A DNA stretch of 64,000 nt. It comes from Verpa conica. Taxonomy: Eukaryota > Ascomycota > Pezizomycetes > Pezizales > Morchellaceae. The notes under the pieces were generated by a model that saw only the letters and a program-made list of their open reading frames with translations, had not been told where the DNA came from and did not search any database. Shown here piece after piece: positions 1 through 10,745 of this stretch (position 1 is its first letter; every line of letters begins with the position of its first letter). The translations under genes and the position numbers were made by a program. The stretch is taken from the NCBI GenBank assembly GCA_033030425.1, contig JAUFSD010000007.1, forward strand, positions 868,001 through 932,000, written 5' to 3'.

Positions 1-1390
1 TACCGGCCTGATTGGCTTCAAAAATCTGGAGGAGCTTGTTGTTTTAGGGGTCTCCGCTGATAGAAGATTTTCTGAAATCGAGATAGTCGTGAAAGACTGT
101 ATATTTTCTACTAGCTTCAAGCGGAATCTAAAGCGGCTTGAGGTGAGGGTCGAAGAAAGGTGGCATCAGCATCTACAGGAAAATAATCGGATAAACCTGT
201 CCCAAGATTTATGGGATTGGGCCACTTGCCTGTGGGGTGAGTTTTTTGGGAAATCTGAAAGCTTCAGATGTGCTCATGGCTTGGATGGGGTAGATATTGA
301 TTTCCTTCTGGAGTTCGGCCCGATCAAATGGCAATGGCAGTGCCCAAGGTTTACGGGGCTTGTCTGTAGATCTGAAAACCTTACCGCCTTGAATCTACAA
401 GGTGTTCATGAGAAACAAATTTTGGGCGCCATAGAAAGGTTGGCTAAACTGGGGCCGTGTTTGAAGTTCTTTGCAGTTGAATGCCGACTCATCGAATTAA
501 ACATGCTCTTGAAAAGATTTTCCGGACTGAGAGAGTTATATGTTTTTGAGCCTTGTGCAGCGGAAAGTATGCTTGAGGAAGAAAGGATACCACAGTCAAC
601 CTGCGAAGAAAATTTCCTTCCACATTCCGGGGCATTTGGGCCAGGACCAATCGACATCAAAGGCATCCACTGGGTTCTCGACACAATATACAAATGTCAC
701 CTACGAACTCTAGAGGTTTTGGTAATACAAGAAGTCATTTGCCCACCTCGGTCTAATTGTAGGAGTGGAACAATTAACTCCATCACAGGGTGGAAGGAGC
801 GTGGAACTAATTTGAGGGAGCTCGGCGTCAGAGTTTGGGGACCATGGGAGGAAATAGGTGGTTTTTTAACAGCTTTTGAGCATTTGAAGGCGCTACACCT
901 TTTTAACCACCACAGGTGTGGCCTTTGGACTTTAGCGAGAGACCTACCAATCTATAAACAAATTAAGGGACCTATCACTGGCTGTAAGAGTTTCTATAAC
1001 CCCATGACTACTGCAGTAAGGATCGCAAACCTTTGGGGGCGTGACCTCATCTATGCGAAGGGAATTATGAAGCCGGTCATGCTAGATGAAGACAGGTGGA
1101 TTGGTGTCGGACATTGCATTCGCCCATGGAAATGGAATATTAATGACGCGGCGAAGTATATTAATTGGGAGGACTTTGAAACCCGGTTATGGCCTAAATT
1201 TTCCGATTGTACGGACCCGAAGAGGAGGATATGGGAAGAGGGTGGAAGGATGTGGAAGGTTCTCAGGCAAGGTGGGATTTTAACACACTACAGTAATGAA
1301 ATGGAGGAGGAATACAATATTGGCGGTAAGTGTTGTAGTGGCTGTTCAATCGACATGGCTTGCTTGCTTGAGGTGAAGAGACTACAGTAG
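1..1390 (+). CDS. LRR-like / F-box-type hypothetical protein, 3' part only
   Basis: The reading frame is open from the first complete codon in the window (position 2) to the TAG at 1388-1390, so the gene starts outside the window. At least 462 residues are present. The frame has no methionine before residue 31; the GTG at 89 is just an internal valine. The N-terminal part has leucine-spaced segments such as FKNLEELVVLGVS, LTALNLQGV and FSGLRELYVFEP, which resemble the irregular leucine-rich repeats of fungal F-box/LRR proteins. The rest is rich in Trp, Gly and charged residues and matches no family I can name. No F-box is visible, but it would lie in the missing N-terminus. Function unknown; substrate recognition for a ubiquitin ligase is only a guess. 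No intron is needed in the visible part. Confidence 0.55.
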   Translation, partial: TGLIGFKNLEELVVLGVSADRRFSEIEIVVKDCIFSTSFKRNLKRLEVRVEERWHQHLQENNRINLSQDLWDWATCLWGEFFGKSESFRCAHGLDGVDIDFLLEFGPIKWQWQCPRFTGLVCRSENLTALNLQGVHEKQILGAIERLAKLGPCLKFFAVECRLIELNMLLKRFSGLRELYVFEPCAAESMLEEERIPQSTCEENFLPHSGAFGPGPIDIKGIHWVLDTIYKCHLRTLEVLVIQEVICPPRSNCRSGTINSITGWKERGTNLRELGVRVWGPWEEIGGFLTAFEHLKALHLFNHHRCGLWTLARDLPIYKQIKGPITGCKSFYNPMTTAVRIANLWGRDLIYAKGIMKPVMLDEDRWIGVGHCIRPWKWNINDAAKYINWEDFETRLWPKFSDCTDPKRRIWEEGGRMWKVLRQGGILTHYSNEMEEEYNIGGKCCSGCSIDMACLLEVKRLQ

Positions 1391-2523
1391 AGTCACCGAT
1401 GCAAAATATGTTGGAAATATTTTTGGGTATGGTCGAAAGAAAGAGGCCAGAGATTCCGCTGGTGCGAGCGCCTGGAACCTAAAAACCTCTGCAATATAGA
1501 ATTGAGGAACACTATGGTATACGAAGAACACAAGTTATTAGTAATAATTATGAGTAGAAATTTTGTTAAAGTCCCTTAGGATTTTTAGCTAGTTAAGTGG
1601 ATATTTTATACAAAGGTCTCAGGGATGACTTGAGCTTTAATACATCACCGTGAGCTGACTTAGGAAACTATGAAAGGAAACGGAGTGAGACTTAGTGGTC
1701 ATATATACTCATGGCAATAATAACATTTTGTTAAAACTTAATATATATGTGTATGTAATAGACAGGTATCTCGCCCTTGATATTGTTGGCGATCAGGACG
1801 ATCCGGAACTTCCGAGGTACCTATACGTGCTTGACAACCGTTGGACCTGAAGAAACTTAAAGAAAACAACCCACATCTACAGAAGGAGACAAAACATCAA
1901 AAGCTAGGCATATCCATAGAATAAGGCCTTTCCCCTAGAGAGCTGAAAAGGGCTCAGGATAGGGGCTACAATTACTTATTAATACGAGTTCTAGGTGTTG
2001 TTTTGGCCCCGGTTTAGGTTATTTGCTGGAGATGTCCTATTTTCGTCTCTAATACCGTATTTTCTCGGCGATACCGAACACGACTGTGGGATGAAAGAAA
2101 TTCTGAGATTGGTTGAATACAGATTGAGGCTCAGTTATGGCCAGTAAAGCTATACGCCAAGCTCAACTCAAACAGGCTTTGGCCACTAGTAATATTCTGG
2201 CTCTCACACAGCTCTGTTCGTTATTGCCGAGATAATACGGTATACCTTTACCCAATTTACATAATAGCAATAAGGTGAACCGCAAATGGACTTGCTACCT
2301 CTTATCTGATCACTTTATCTAATCTCGATTCATGCCGGGGCTCAGCCCTCACTGTGTGTCTTGGCACAAACCAGTCACACCACACCACCATCTCCCCGCC
2401 CTACGCAACTTTACTCTACAGTTTAGCGAAAGCGACGAAGGACGACCAACGACAACCGCAACCCCACGCCCTCGTTCCTTACGACACAAGTTTTTACGAA
2501 CGAACCGGAAATAGTCAGCAATC
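1391..2523. other. Intergenic region with RPS25 promoter and leader
   Basis: No coding signal was found. The last 200 bases before the RPS25 ATG are rich in short CACC and CCAAC-like strings and form the likely promoter and 5' leader. Two short overlapping open frames around 2332-2599 cross the RPS25 start and first intron and look like chance frames. Confidence 0.5.
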
Positions 2524-3110
2524 ATGGTACGTCGCTATTTTCTCCAACGTCGGTGTGGAGGTACTAAAGGAGGGACTGTTTATGGCGATGGATAGCTGAC
2601 GGAAACTCAAAATATAGGCCCCAGCAGCTGCCCAAGGAGGAAAGAAGCAGAAGAAGAAGTGGTCCAAGGGAAAGGGTAAATTTACCTCTTACCTCCTCTC
2701 CTTGAGCCCCTCGCGAAACCTATCTTGAACGAGCACTGAATGAACCCGCCACCGGAAAATAGTCAAGGACAAGGCTCAACACGCCGTCGTTGCCGACAAG
2801 ACCATCCAGGACAGACTCAACAAAGATGTCCAGACATACCGTCTGATTACCGTTGCCGTTCTCGTCGATCGTTTGAAGATTAACGGATCACTGGCCAGGA
2901 AGGCTCTCGCTGATCTAGAGGAGAAGGGTGTGATCAAGAAGGTTGTCGGTCACTCGAAGTTGTCAATTTACAGTAAGTCTTCCTTATGATCTATTGTAGA
3001 ACCAGGGGTAGAGAGAACTATAGAGATTGTTTTATATAAAGGTATCAGGTAGATGAATTAATGCGCTAACGTTGATGGTAATAGCCCGTGCTGTTGCTGC
3101 GGCTGAGTAA
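2524..3110 (+). CDS. RPS25: 40S ribosomal protein eS25
   Basis: Four exons: 2524-2526, 2618-2675, 2763-2972 and 3085-3110, giving 98 residues. The first exon is only the ATG, followed directly by a GTACGT donor. Introns 2 and 3 have GTAAAT and GTAAGT donors and AATAG acceptors. The protein starts MAPAAAQGGKKQKKKWSKGK, with the Lys-rich eS25 N-terminus, and continues VKDKAQHAVVADK, then the winged-helix core with LITVAVLVDRLKINGSLARKAL and KKVVGHSKLSIYTRA. Length and sequence are typical of eS25, a component of the small ribosomal subunit head that contacts IRES elements and the tRNA exit region. An early intron is common in fungal ribosomal protein genes and often carries regulation. No part is missing. 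Confidence 0.96.
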
Positions 3111-3894
3111 AGTAGGATAATGACGAGGATGGGTCTGATAAAAGTAAAATAAATTTTCAAATTTTTTTCCGGGTTGCATTTCGTGGTTCCTTATCTTATT
3201 TCAATGGAATTTCTGGGTCGATATTGGGTTTGGCAAGCTATGGGCGCAAATGAACGGGTTTCCAAAAAATGAATAGCTCGAGAACGCGGCTAGATGACAT
3301 CCACTTATCATACCAAGAGCTTGCGATAGCCTGGAGACTTACAGCCGAATACTGAGTTTCAAACGTCAGACGCTGTTATCAGAGAATGTCGGAATTTTAT
3401 TTGTGTTCTCCTGCTTCAAGGCCGAGTATTCATATAAACATAGTTCCCCGTCATTACCTTATGCCTAATGATGATATTTGGTTATTTATGTAATACCTAA
3501 TGGGTTTGTGTTAAGCTATAATTCTCGGAATCGGGACGATATCCGGTTGCTTGTGAGGTTGACCCCTGGCACTAATATATCGGCGGCATCCCGAAGCCGA
3601 CGACCCGCGTTGCGCTGTCGCGTTAATGACATGGATTGTCCCGAGCTCCGCGTCCCTAGGGCCAGTGAATTTGAAATCTAATGTAAGTTATTTGAGTGAT
3701 AGCTTCCCCACAATTACAACTTTAGTATCTATATCTTTTTACCTCTCCTGTGATCATTTTCTGGGGACGTTGTGCCGGACCAAAATAAATCCGTTACTCA
3801 TCTGAACATCTGTCCTCACGGACCTCGCCACTCTTCTACAAGATTGAACTACAACCAGATAAACCACAACGATATTCACGATCAATCTACAGAC
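3111..3894. other. Intergenic region
   Basis: Holds the RPS25 3' UTR (AT-rich, with AATAAATTTTC near 3148 that could serve polyadenylation) and the upstream region of the MAPR-like gene. An open frame of 67 codons at 3478-3681 has no recognisable content. Confidence 0.4.
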
Positions 3895-4731
3895 ATGGCA
3901 TCCGAGGATCCCTCAGTCCGTAACCGTAAACCGCTCCCTACAACCACCGCTGCAGGCACACCTGCCGGTGTTGACTCCTCCAAGACAAAAATCGATTCCG
4001 AAGTCCAAAGTGGCATCTCTTTCGTTGATGTTCTTCGCGTCCTCTCTGGAGTCATACTGCTTAGCACTGTGATGAGCTGGTTCGTGACAGATGGTGAGAG
4101 CTTGACGTGGGGCTATAAACCGGCTGCGTTGAGGTGGAATAATGTCAAGATGATGTTTGTAAGTTCTCCTATTCTTCGAATTATGTGCATCACAATGGGA
4201 ACTAACCTACCACAGCGTACTCCTCTAAATCTTACTGATGCCGAGCTTATGCGTTACAATGGCGAGGACCCCACTCTCCCTATCTATCTCGCCGTCAACG
4301 GAAGTGTCTTCGACGTTACTGCCAATCCGCTTACTTATGGTCCTGGTGGTGGGTACGGGTTCTTCTCTGGGCGTGACGCGGCACGTGCCTTTGTGTCTGG
4401 TTGCTTCCGTGAAGATTTGACATGGGATATGCGCGGGTTAGAGGAGATGTTCATCACTGGTGCCGATCTCGAAACTGACGAGGCGGAAAAGGCTGAGATT
4501 GAAAGACTTGAGGCGGATGGTACTATGGCAGGGAGAGTGAGGTATCTCACAAGGAGAAGGCAAAATAGGCGTGCTGAGGCGTGGCAGAAGGTAGTCAAGT
4601 CGGTTGACCACTGGGATAAGTTCTTTAGGAACCACGATAAATACTTCTATGTTGGGACTGTCACTCACCCGGATTTGAGTGAGGAGCCAATCAGAGAGCT
4701 TTGTAAGAGCAAGAAACCTAAGAAGCCTTAG
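3895..4731 (+). CDS. MAPR-family cytochrome b5-like heme/steroid-binding membrane protein
   Basis: Two exons, 3895-4158 and 4216-4731, encode 259 residues. The 57-nt intron (GTAAGT..CACAG) is a multiple of three and stop-free, so the frame also reads through it; removing it restores the family sequence from MMF to RTPLNLTDAEL. The ATG at 3895 is the first in frame after a Ser/Thr-rich leader region. Residues about 42-63 (FVDVLRVLSGVILLSTVMSWF) form one membrane segment. Residues about 89-190 are the cytochrome b5-like fold of membrane-associated progesterone receptor proteins: LTDAELMRYNGED, IYLAVNGSVFDVTANPLTYGPGGGYGFFSGRDAARAFVSG. In this family a Tyr, not two His, ligates heme, and Dap1-type members support sterol P450s in the ER. 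A charged helical region and a Lys-rich tail (KSKKPKKP) follow. ER membrane location is inferred. Confidence 0.88.
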   Translation: MASEDPSVRNRKPLPTTTAAGTPAGVDSSKTKIDSEVQSGISFVDVLRVLSGVILLSTVMSWFVTDGESLTWGYKPAALRWNNVKMMFVSSPILRIMCITMGTNLPQRTPLNLTDAELMRYNGEDPTLPIYLAVNGSVFDVTANPLTYGPGGGYGFFSGRDAARAFVSGCFREDLTWDMRGLEEMFITGADLETDEAEKAEIERLEADGTMAGRVRYLTRRRQNRRAEAWQKVVKSVDHWDKFFRNHDKYFYVGTVTHPDLSEEPIRELCKSKKPKKP

Positions 4732-5687
4732 AACGGAATCGAAGAAATCCTATGTGATGAAGGTTTGATATCAAGGGGTCGTTTTGTATGGTATACCGGG
4801 GAGTGTTTTATTCATGGCGTTTCATTACTTCTACCCTATGTTCAGATAGGACAGTGGATTTATAATACAATCAAAATTATATATACTCATTGCATGCACG
4901 TAAAATAGAAATCTAAACTATTAAATATAAGCACCACGTATTCGACGGGGTTGTGGGTTAGTCGGAGTAGTGTGTCGCATAGCAGCACAGTAAACTAAAT
5001 ATATTACCAGCTGTATAACACCCACCTCTAATGTCCAAATAGCTTGATTTTATTTAGTGTTTATATAATCTATCCTTTAGATTGCTCCTCTTTTTTGGTG
5101 GGTGGATTTGGCCTATAGTCACTGAGAAATTCTCCTGGCCCCTAATCACACAATTAGAAAACAGCATATCACAGAAAATTATAGGGAAATTTAGCTATAG
5201 GGTCTATAATCCTTAGTGAATCTTCTAAAAATATCTCTAGCTAATTATTTATCTCTCTATTGCTGTGACTCTGCAGCTGCTAGTTAGGCTGCTCTTGATA
5301 TTTTTATGTAACACACTACCCCGACTGACACGACCCGTCAAATACGTTCCCTCTAGCACAGGTAAATTCTAATCTAGGAAGATGCCTTCCAGATAGTTCT
5401 TTAGCATAGGTAAATAGGAGGAGTAGGTCCTATACGCACTCTACGTCTAGCTTGCAAGCATCTTTTTCTATCACAGGATCATATGCCTACCTTGATTCCT
5501 ATTGTGATGAGTTCCCTCCTGGGATTTTTAACAATAATACTAATCACGGAGATGATCATCTAACTTGATCAGTATAGGTAAAACTATGGTTACACGAGTC
5601 GGCAACCCCGCAATAATTCCACTTGCTAGAGGGTGTGCTGTAAGAAACGCCATAAACATCTCAGGATTCAAAGGCCCTGAACAAATC
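4732..5687. other. AT-rich intergenic region
   Basis: AT-rich sequence between the MAPR-like gene and the NLR-like gene. No RNA gene or transposon signature seen. The stretch 5565-5687 is in frame with the NLR-like gene but lies upstream of its family-consistent ATG, so it is treated as leader. Confidence 0.4.
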
Positions 5688-8600
5688 ATGGCTGAAGCTA
5701 TCGGCTTTGCTTCCAGCATAATCGCTATCATCCAACTAGCAGGTAAAGCTACATCTATCAGCTATGGTTACATCAGCGGCGTCAAACGAGCTCCCCAAGA
5801 TCTCCGAGACCTCGCCGATGAGCTCCACTCTCTCAGCAAAGTCATCGCCACCCTACAAGCCCATATCGAAAAAGATGGCGTAGCCCCTGGTTCAGCTCTA
5901 TATACACTAGATAAACCACTACAGCAATGCGTTCGAGAATTAGAGGAATTGGTAGGGAAGCTAGAGCTGAAAGGTGTTGTAGATAGGTTGAAGTGGCCGT
6001 TAAAGGAGAAAGAGACTGCACAGTGGGTTGAGAGAATCGAGAGACATAAAAGTCTTTTTGTGTTTGCATTGACGGCAGATCAAATGTGGGTTTTACCCCT
6101 GCCTTCAGAAAGCTGTACTAACTAAGAAGAAGATTGGTATCGAAGGAGATCAAGGCATGCGTTCAGGCAGAGTCCACGGCTCAGATGTTATGGAGACAAA
6201 ATGATGAGGCTGTTCGTTCAGGTAACTTTCCCATATCGAATAAACAAAAAATTATTTAGCTAATATATCCTTAAATCATCAGGTGAAAAACGGAAGAAAA
6301 TCCTTAACTGGCTATACGAAGGCAGTTTTGACGCCAAGCATATAGAAATCAGCAGCCTAAGACAAAAAAATACGGGAAAATGGCTTCTGAGGGCACAGAA
6401 ATTCAAGGAGTGGTACAAAGGATGTTTACCTTCTTCGCTACTGTGGGGCTATGGCATCCGTATGTACAGCCCGGCTCTAATTTTGTTTAGGCTCACATAA
6501 AAACTTCTATAAAGAGCATATACTTACTAGATAAAATTTAATAGCTGGTGCAGGTAAAACATTTCTAAGCTCTGTCGTGATTGATCACATCGAAAGTCAG
6601 GCATCGGCCGAGAACTATGGATTAGCGTATATCTACTTTGATTACAAAGAGCAGGACCAACAGAAGCCTATTCTTGTTCTTGCCAGCCTACTCAAGCAGC
6701 TTGCAGCTCAAATCCCATACCTCCCTACGGAAATCGAGGCTCTCTACCTAAAATTAGAACGACAAGACAAAAGACCTAATCTCATGGAGTTACATACCAT
6801 CCTTCTATCAATAACTAAGATATTTAGCCGTGTGTTCTTCGTTTTCGACGCGTTGGATGAGTGTCACCCGGAACGCCAACGAAAGGAGTTGCTCCCACTT
6901 TTCCATCTCATGGGGAAAGATCAAATTAATTTATTTATAACTAGTCGCCAGTATCCAGAAGATATCCAGGACTCTTTCTATGACATAGCAAAGATTGAAA
7001 TTTTAGCCCAGGATGAAGATATCGAAACCTATATTCTAGAGAAAATCGATGAGAATCCACGGGCAAGACGGCTCGTTCGACAGGGTAGATGCAAGGAGAG
7101 AATTGTTTCTGAACTTGCAGAGTGCGCTAAGGGAATGTAAGTGCTGGTATATAAAATTCGACCTGCTTTCTTTACTGAGTCGTCGGAGGTTCTTGCTCGT
7201 CCGTTTCCATATCGATTATCTTTGCCAACAAACTACCACAAGAGAGCTATTGTGCGAGCTTGGTAGAATTGGGAACTCCTCTACTAAAGAGAGACCATTA
7301 GATCCTACCTACGATAGGGCCATGCAGCATATCCGCAGACAATCAAAGAACTGTGAAATGTTAGCACTAAAGGTCCTATCATGGCTAGTCAAAGCTAGAC
7401 GGACGCTTACCGTTGAAGAGGTTAAGGTGGCTGTTTCTGTAGAACAAAATCGATACGAGCTCGACAAATTCGATTTACCAGACAGTACAACATTATTAGA
7501 TGTCTGCGCTGGTCTGGTAGTGGTCGATCAAAGTAGCAACTTCACAATTCGGCTTGCGCACTACACTGTGCATGAATACCTCCTAAAAAAATTAGTTATC
7601 CCTGATGATGCAGACTTTAGAATGGCAATGGCGTGTACCACTTTTCTTTCTTTCGACATATTCGCCGAGTCTAACCATATCACCGAGGAACTTGACCACC
7701 ACCCCTTCTTTAGCTATGCTGTCGAATACCTATCTTTTCATCTTCAGAGTTGTAGAGAGGGTTTAACAACGGATATGATTATGAATTTTCTTGAGAAGCC
7801 AAACTGCCTTTACTGTTACTGGAATGCCTTCGTCAAGCGGGATACTAAAACTGAAAGATTTGAGTTTTTTGGTTCAGGAAAATCGCCCTTACACATAGCA
7901 TCTGCAATCGGACACACCACGGCTGTCCGGTTATTGCTGGAGAACGGTGCTGATATATCAGCTAAGGAACCAAACGGACGGACGGCATTGTTCGGAGCAG
8001 TATTTTGGGGCCATGAATCGATAGTTCAACTCTTACTCAATAATAGTGCTGATCTATCTATTATTGACATCACCGGTCAGACACCGCTACATATGGCTGC
8101 GGCGGGAGGGCATAAGAAGATAGCCCAGCTTCTACTGGAGAATGGGGCTTATTTCTCAAGAACGGAATTCCAGGGCTCGGCCCTATACCTAGCAATCTCA
8201 GAAGGGTCTGAGGCAGTAGCTCGAATGCTGATTGAGTATGGGGCCGATTTCAAGTCTGGAGACAATTTACCAATCAATACAGCAGTATCCAGAGGGCACG
8301 AAGGGATTGTTCGGTTACTCCTAGAGAAAGGGGCAAATATCTCCTCCCCAGATCATAGAGGAGAGGTACCACTACATCTAGCGGCATCCCGGGGACATGA
8401 AAGGATTGTAAAATTGCTACTTGAGTATGGTGCTGATATCAACGCGCTGAGTATGCACGCCTGGACACCACTCTTCTATGCGGCATATGGAGGTAGAGAG
8501 AAGGTAGTCCGGTTGTTAATTCAGAGCGGTGCTGATATCACAATATCAACCCGTTATGGATGGACTGCGTTTCACCGGGCTGCTCTTGCAGGAAAATCGG

Positions 8601-9058
8601 CGGCATTACGAGTCCTAATAGAGAATGGAGCAGACGTCCTAGCCCCAGTCAACGGCGGACAAACAGCCCTTCACATTGCAGTTTCCGAAGGATATGCGAA
8701 CCAGAATACAGTCCTATTATTACTAGAGAAAGGCGCCGATATTACTGCCAGAGACAAGGACGGGAAGACAGCACTGCACATGGCCGCATATTCAGGACAA
8801 CGGGCGGTATTCCGAGTACTTCTTGAGAGCGGTGCAGATTTCGAAGCTCGGGATAATCAGGGGCAGACACCTCTACACATAGCAGCATCAGAAGGAAACG
8901 AAGAGGTGGTTCGGATGCTGCTTGAAAAGGGTGCCGATGCGTCAGTGAAGAAATACGATGGACGGAATGTGCATGACTGTGCGGCGAGAGGGGGAAGATT
9001 GCGGATAGTTCACTTGATAGAGAAAGCTCTAGACCCGAAAAGGGCTAAGACCTTCTAA
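5688..9058 (+). CDS. NLR-like STAND protein: fungal N-domain, NACHT, winged helix, 12 ankyrin repeats
   Basis: Five exons: 5688-6085, 6127-6221, 6283-6459, 6545-7136 and 7189-9058; 1,043 residues. Phases agree at every junction and there is no internal stop. The start MAEAIGFASSIIAIIQLAG is the usual opening of the fungal STAND N-terminal domain (Helo-like/PigL_N type), which spans roughly residues 1-190. RQKNTGKWLLRAQKFKEW leads into the NTPase. Walker A is GIPGAGKT at 222-229 and Walker B is VFFVFDALDE at about 320-329. PLDPTYDRAM and LTVEEVKVAVSVE mark the helical and winged-helix region. About twelve ankyrin repeats run from residue 651 to near the end, with the TPLHxAA..GH..IVxLLLExGAD consensus. 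Such proteins are proposed fungal immune or allorecognition receptors: ankyrins sense, NACHT oligomerises, the N-domain executes. Function here is inferred from architecture only. Intron 1 is only 41 nt. Confidence 0.9.
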
Positions 9059-9542
9059 AATCAAAATATATCTCATTTTTTATAGCTATACTAGGAAAGA
9101 GGCGCCTGTATGTTTTGGTAAAGTTAATACTACGACTGATAGTCATGATATATCACTCGGTAGAATAACTAATCAATACACTCTATCTAAATCCTGTAAA
9201 GGTAATCAATATCGGAAGGGTGGTGCCCTTGAAGCCACTGGCTAAGACTTCAGACACCAATAACTCTTGTATCATAGACAGTGATGCCGTTTCTATTAAA
9301 ATAAAACAGCCAAGACACCAACAAAAAAACCACCCAAAACTTGTTAATTATATAGTGATAACCTTAATCAAACTGAACTTATTCCATAAGTTCCAATAAC
9401 CCCTTACAAACTGTATACCAGAGTTATAAACTACAAAGGTGAAGCACACCATTGCAAGCTCCTGACCTACTTCATAAAAGCCGTTCCTACGTCACCCATA
9501 TAATATAATTTCATTAAATAGCCTCACCCCACCTAACTCCTC
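9059..9542. other. Convergent 3' region between NLR-like gene and MIS12
   Basis: AT-rich sequence between two genes that end towards each other. No gene or repeat recognised; it should hold both polyadenylation regions. Confidence 0.4.
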
Positions 9543-10745
9543 TTACTCTTTTACCACCCCCTCCCCTCCTTTCTTTCCCACTCCCATCCCCTCCACAACA
9601 CCCTCCAACGCCTCAACTTCCCCTAGCCTCTTCTTAGCAGCACCCTCAAAATCACCACCCACAACTTCACCCTTCGCGTTTAGCCTAAGCCCTCGAGACG
9701 TTTCCATATGTCGCCTTGTCATGCGCTCAATATATCGCTTCCGTTCTTCCTCTACCGTTAATGGTTCACTAGATGGGGCATCTGTCATTTCTGTATCCTC
9801 TCCTTCCTGCTTCACTTCTCCCACCGCACCCTTCTGTTTCTGCACGGCTAGTTGTGCTTTAAACACATCATACTTAGGCCTTAGTGTAGATACAAGGGAG
9901 CGGATTAAATCGACCTGGGAAACGGCGAAGGATGCAGTATCTTTTACATCCTTGACACCCCCATTTGCAGTTAGAAAAGCGAATGGGTTTTCGGGGGTTT
10001 CACCATTTGAGGTTGTGGGTAGGGAGGAAGAGGATACGAGGAGGCGTAGTTGCAAAAGGGTGCGGTTGTTAGTGTTGACTTCTGATTTAAGGGTTTGGTT
10101 AAGGGCGTGGGAGGCGAGGAGTGTTTGGCGGAGTGTACGGAGGCGGGATTGGGCCTCGTGGGCGGGGGGGAGGACAGTGGCGGGGGTATCGGAAGATGCT
10201 ATTTGTGGAGGGATGCTGGAGAGATCGAGGTTCTGTTGGGGGTCAGTAATTGTGGGAAGTACACTCCAATCTGGAACTCTCACATGGGGTAAGATATTTC
10301 ATACCTTGTGATGTGCCAACCTAACCCACCCCACAAGGTCCTCAGGTACAAATAATATGTTCCTCAGCATGTAAATCTCGAACTTATCGAAGCTCTTGTC
10401 CACCCCATTCTCGAGCAGTGTTTCGAGTGAGTGAATCCCTTTATTTATCTCCTCCTCTTCCTTCTCCGAGTAGATGACATTCCCATCGCCGTCTGTGTCT
10501 GGGATTGTGCCTGGGGGTGGTACGAACCCGAGGACAGCAGGCGGAGAATTGAGGAGGAAGGTCTCGACCGCCGCGACGGATTGGTAGAGGAGTTGGTTGA
10601 CAGTGTTGATTACGTCGTCGATTAGTGACTAGGCGGTGTTAGCGCGGGAACCGAGAATATAAGAGAATCCAGGCGTGGGGGAACTGACTAGAGGTGTCCA
10701 GCGTAAGTGCTCAGTGAGGAGTGAGGTTGAGGCAGCGTTATTCAT
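9543..10745 (-). CDS. MIS12: Kinetochore protein Mis12/Mtw1
   Basis: Three exons on the minus strand: 10745-10689, 10628-10305 and 10232-9543; 356 residues. The start reads MNNAASTSLLTEHLRWTPL and joins in phase to SLIDDVINTVNQLLYQSVAAVE. The Mis12 signature follows: INKGIHSLETLLENGVDKSF, then DKFEIYMLRNILFVPEDLVGWVRLAHHK, then NLDLS. The remainder is a long helical, coiled-coil-prone tail (RLRTLRQTLLASHALNQTL..) ending in a charged, Gly-rich stretch. Intron 1 has an unusual GTCAGT donor; intron 2 ends in CTGAC..CAACAG, which restores the HHK-NLD junction. Mis12 is a subunit of the MIND/Mis12 complex that links the inner kinetochore (CENP-C) to Ndc80 and KNL1. The family core is clearly conserved; only the exact ends of intron 1 are less certain. 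Confidence 0.9.

Noticed and set aside
9721..10311. 196-codon + strand frame
   Set aside because: Antisense to the conserved MIS12 exon 3; low-complexity composition.
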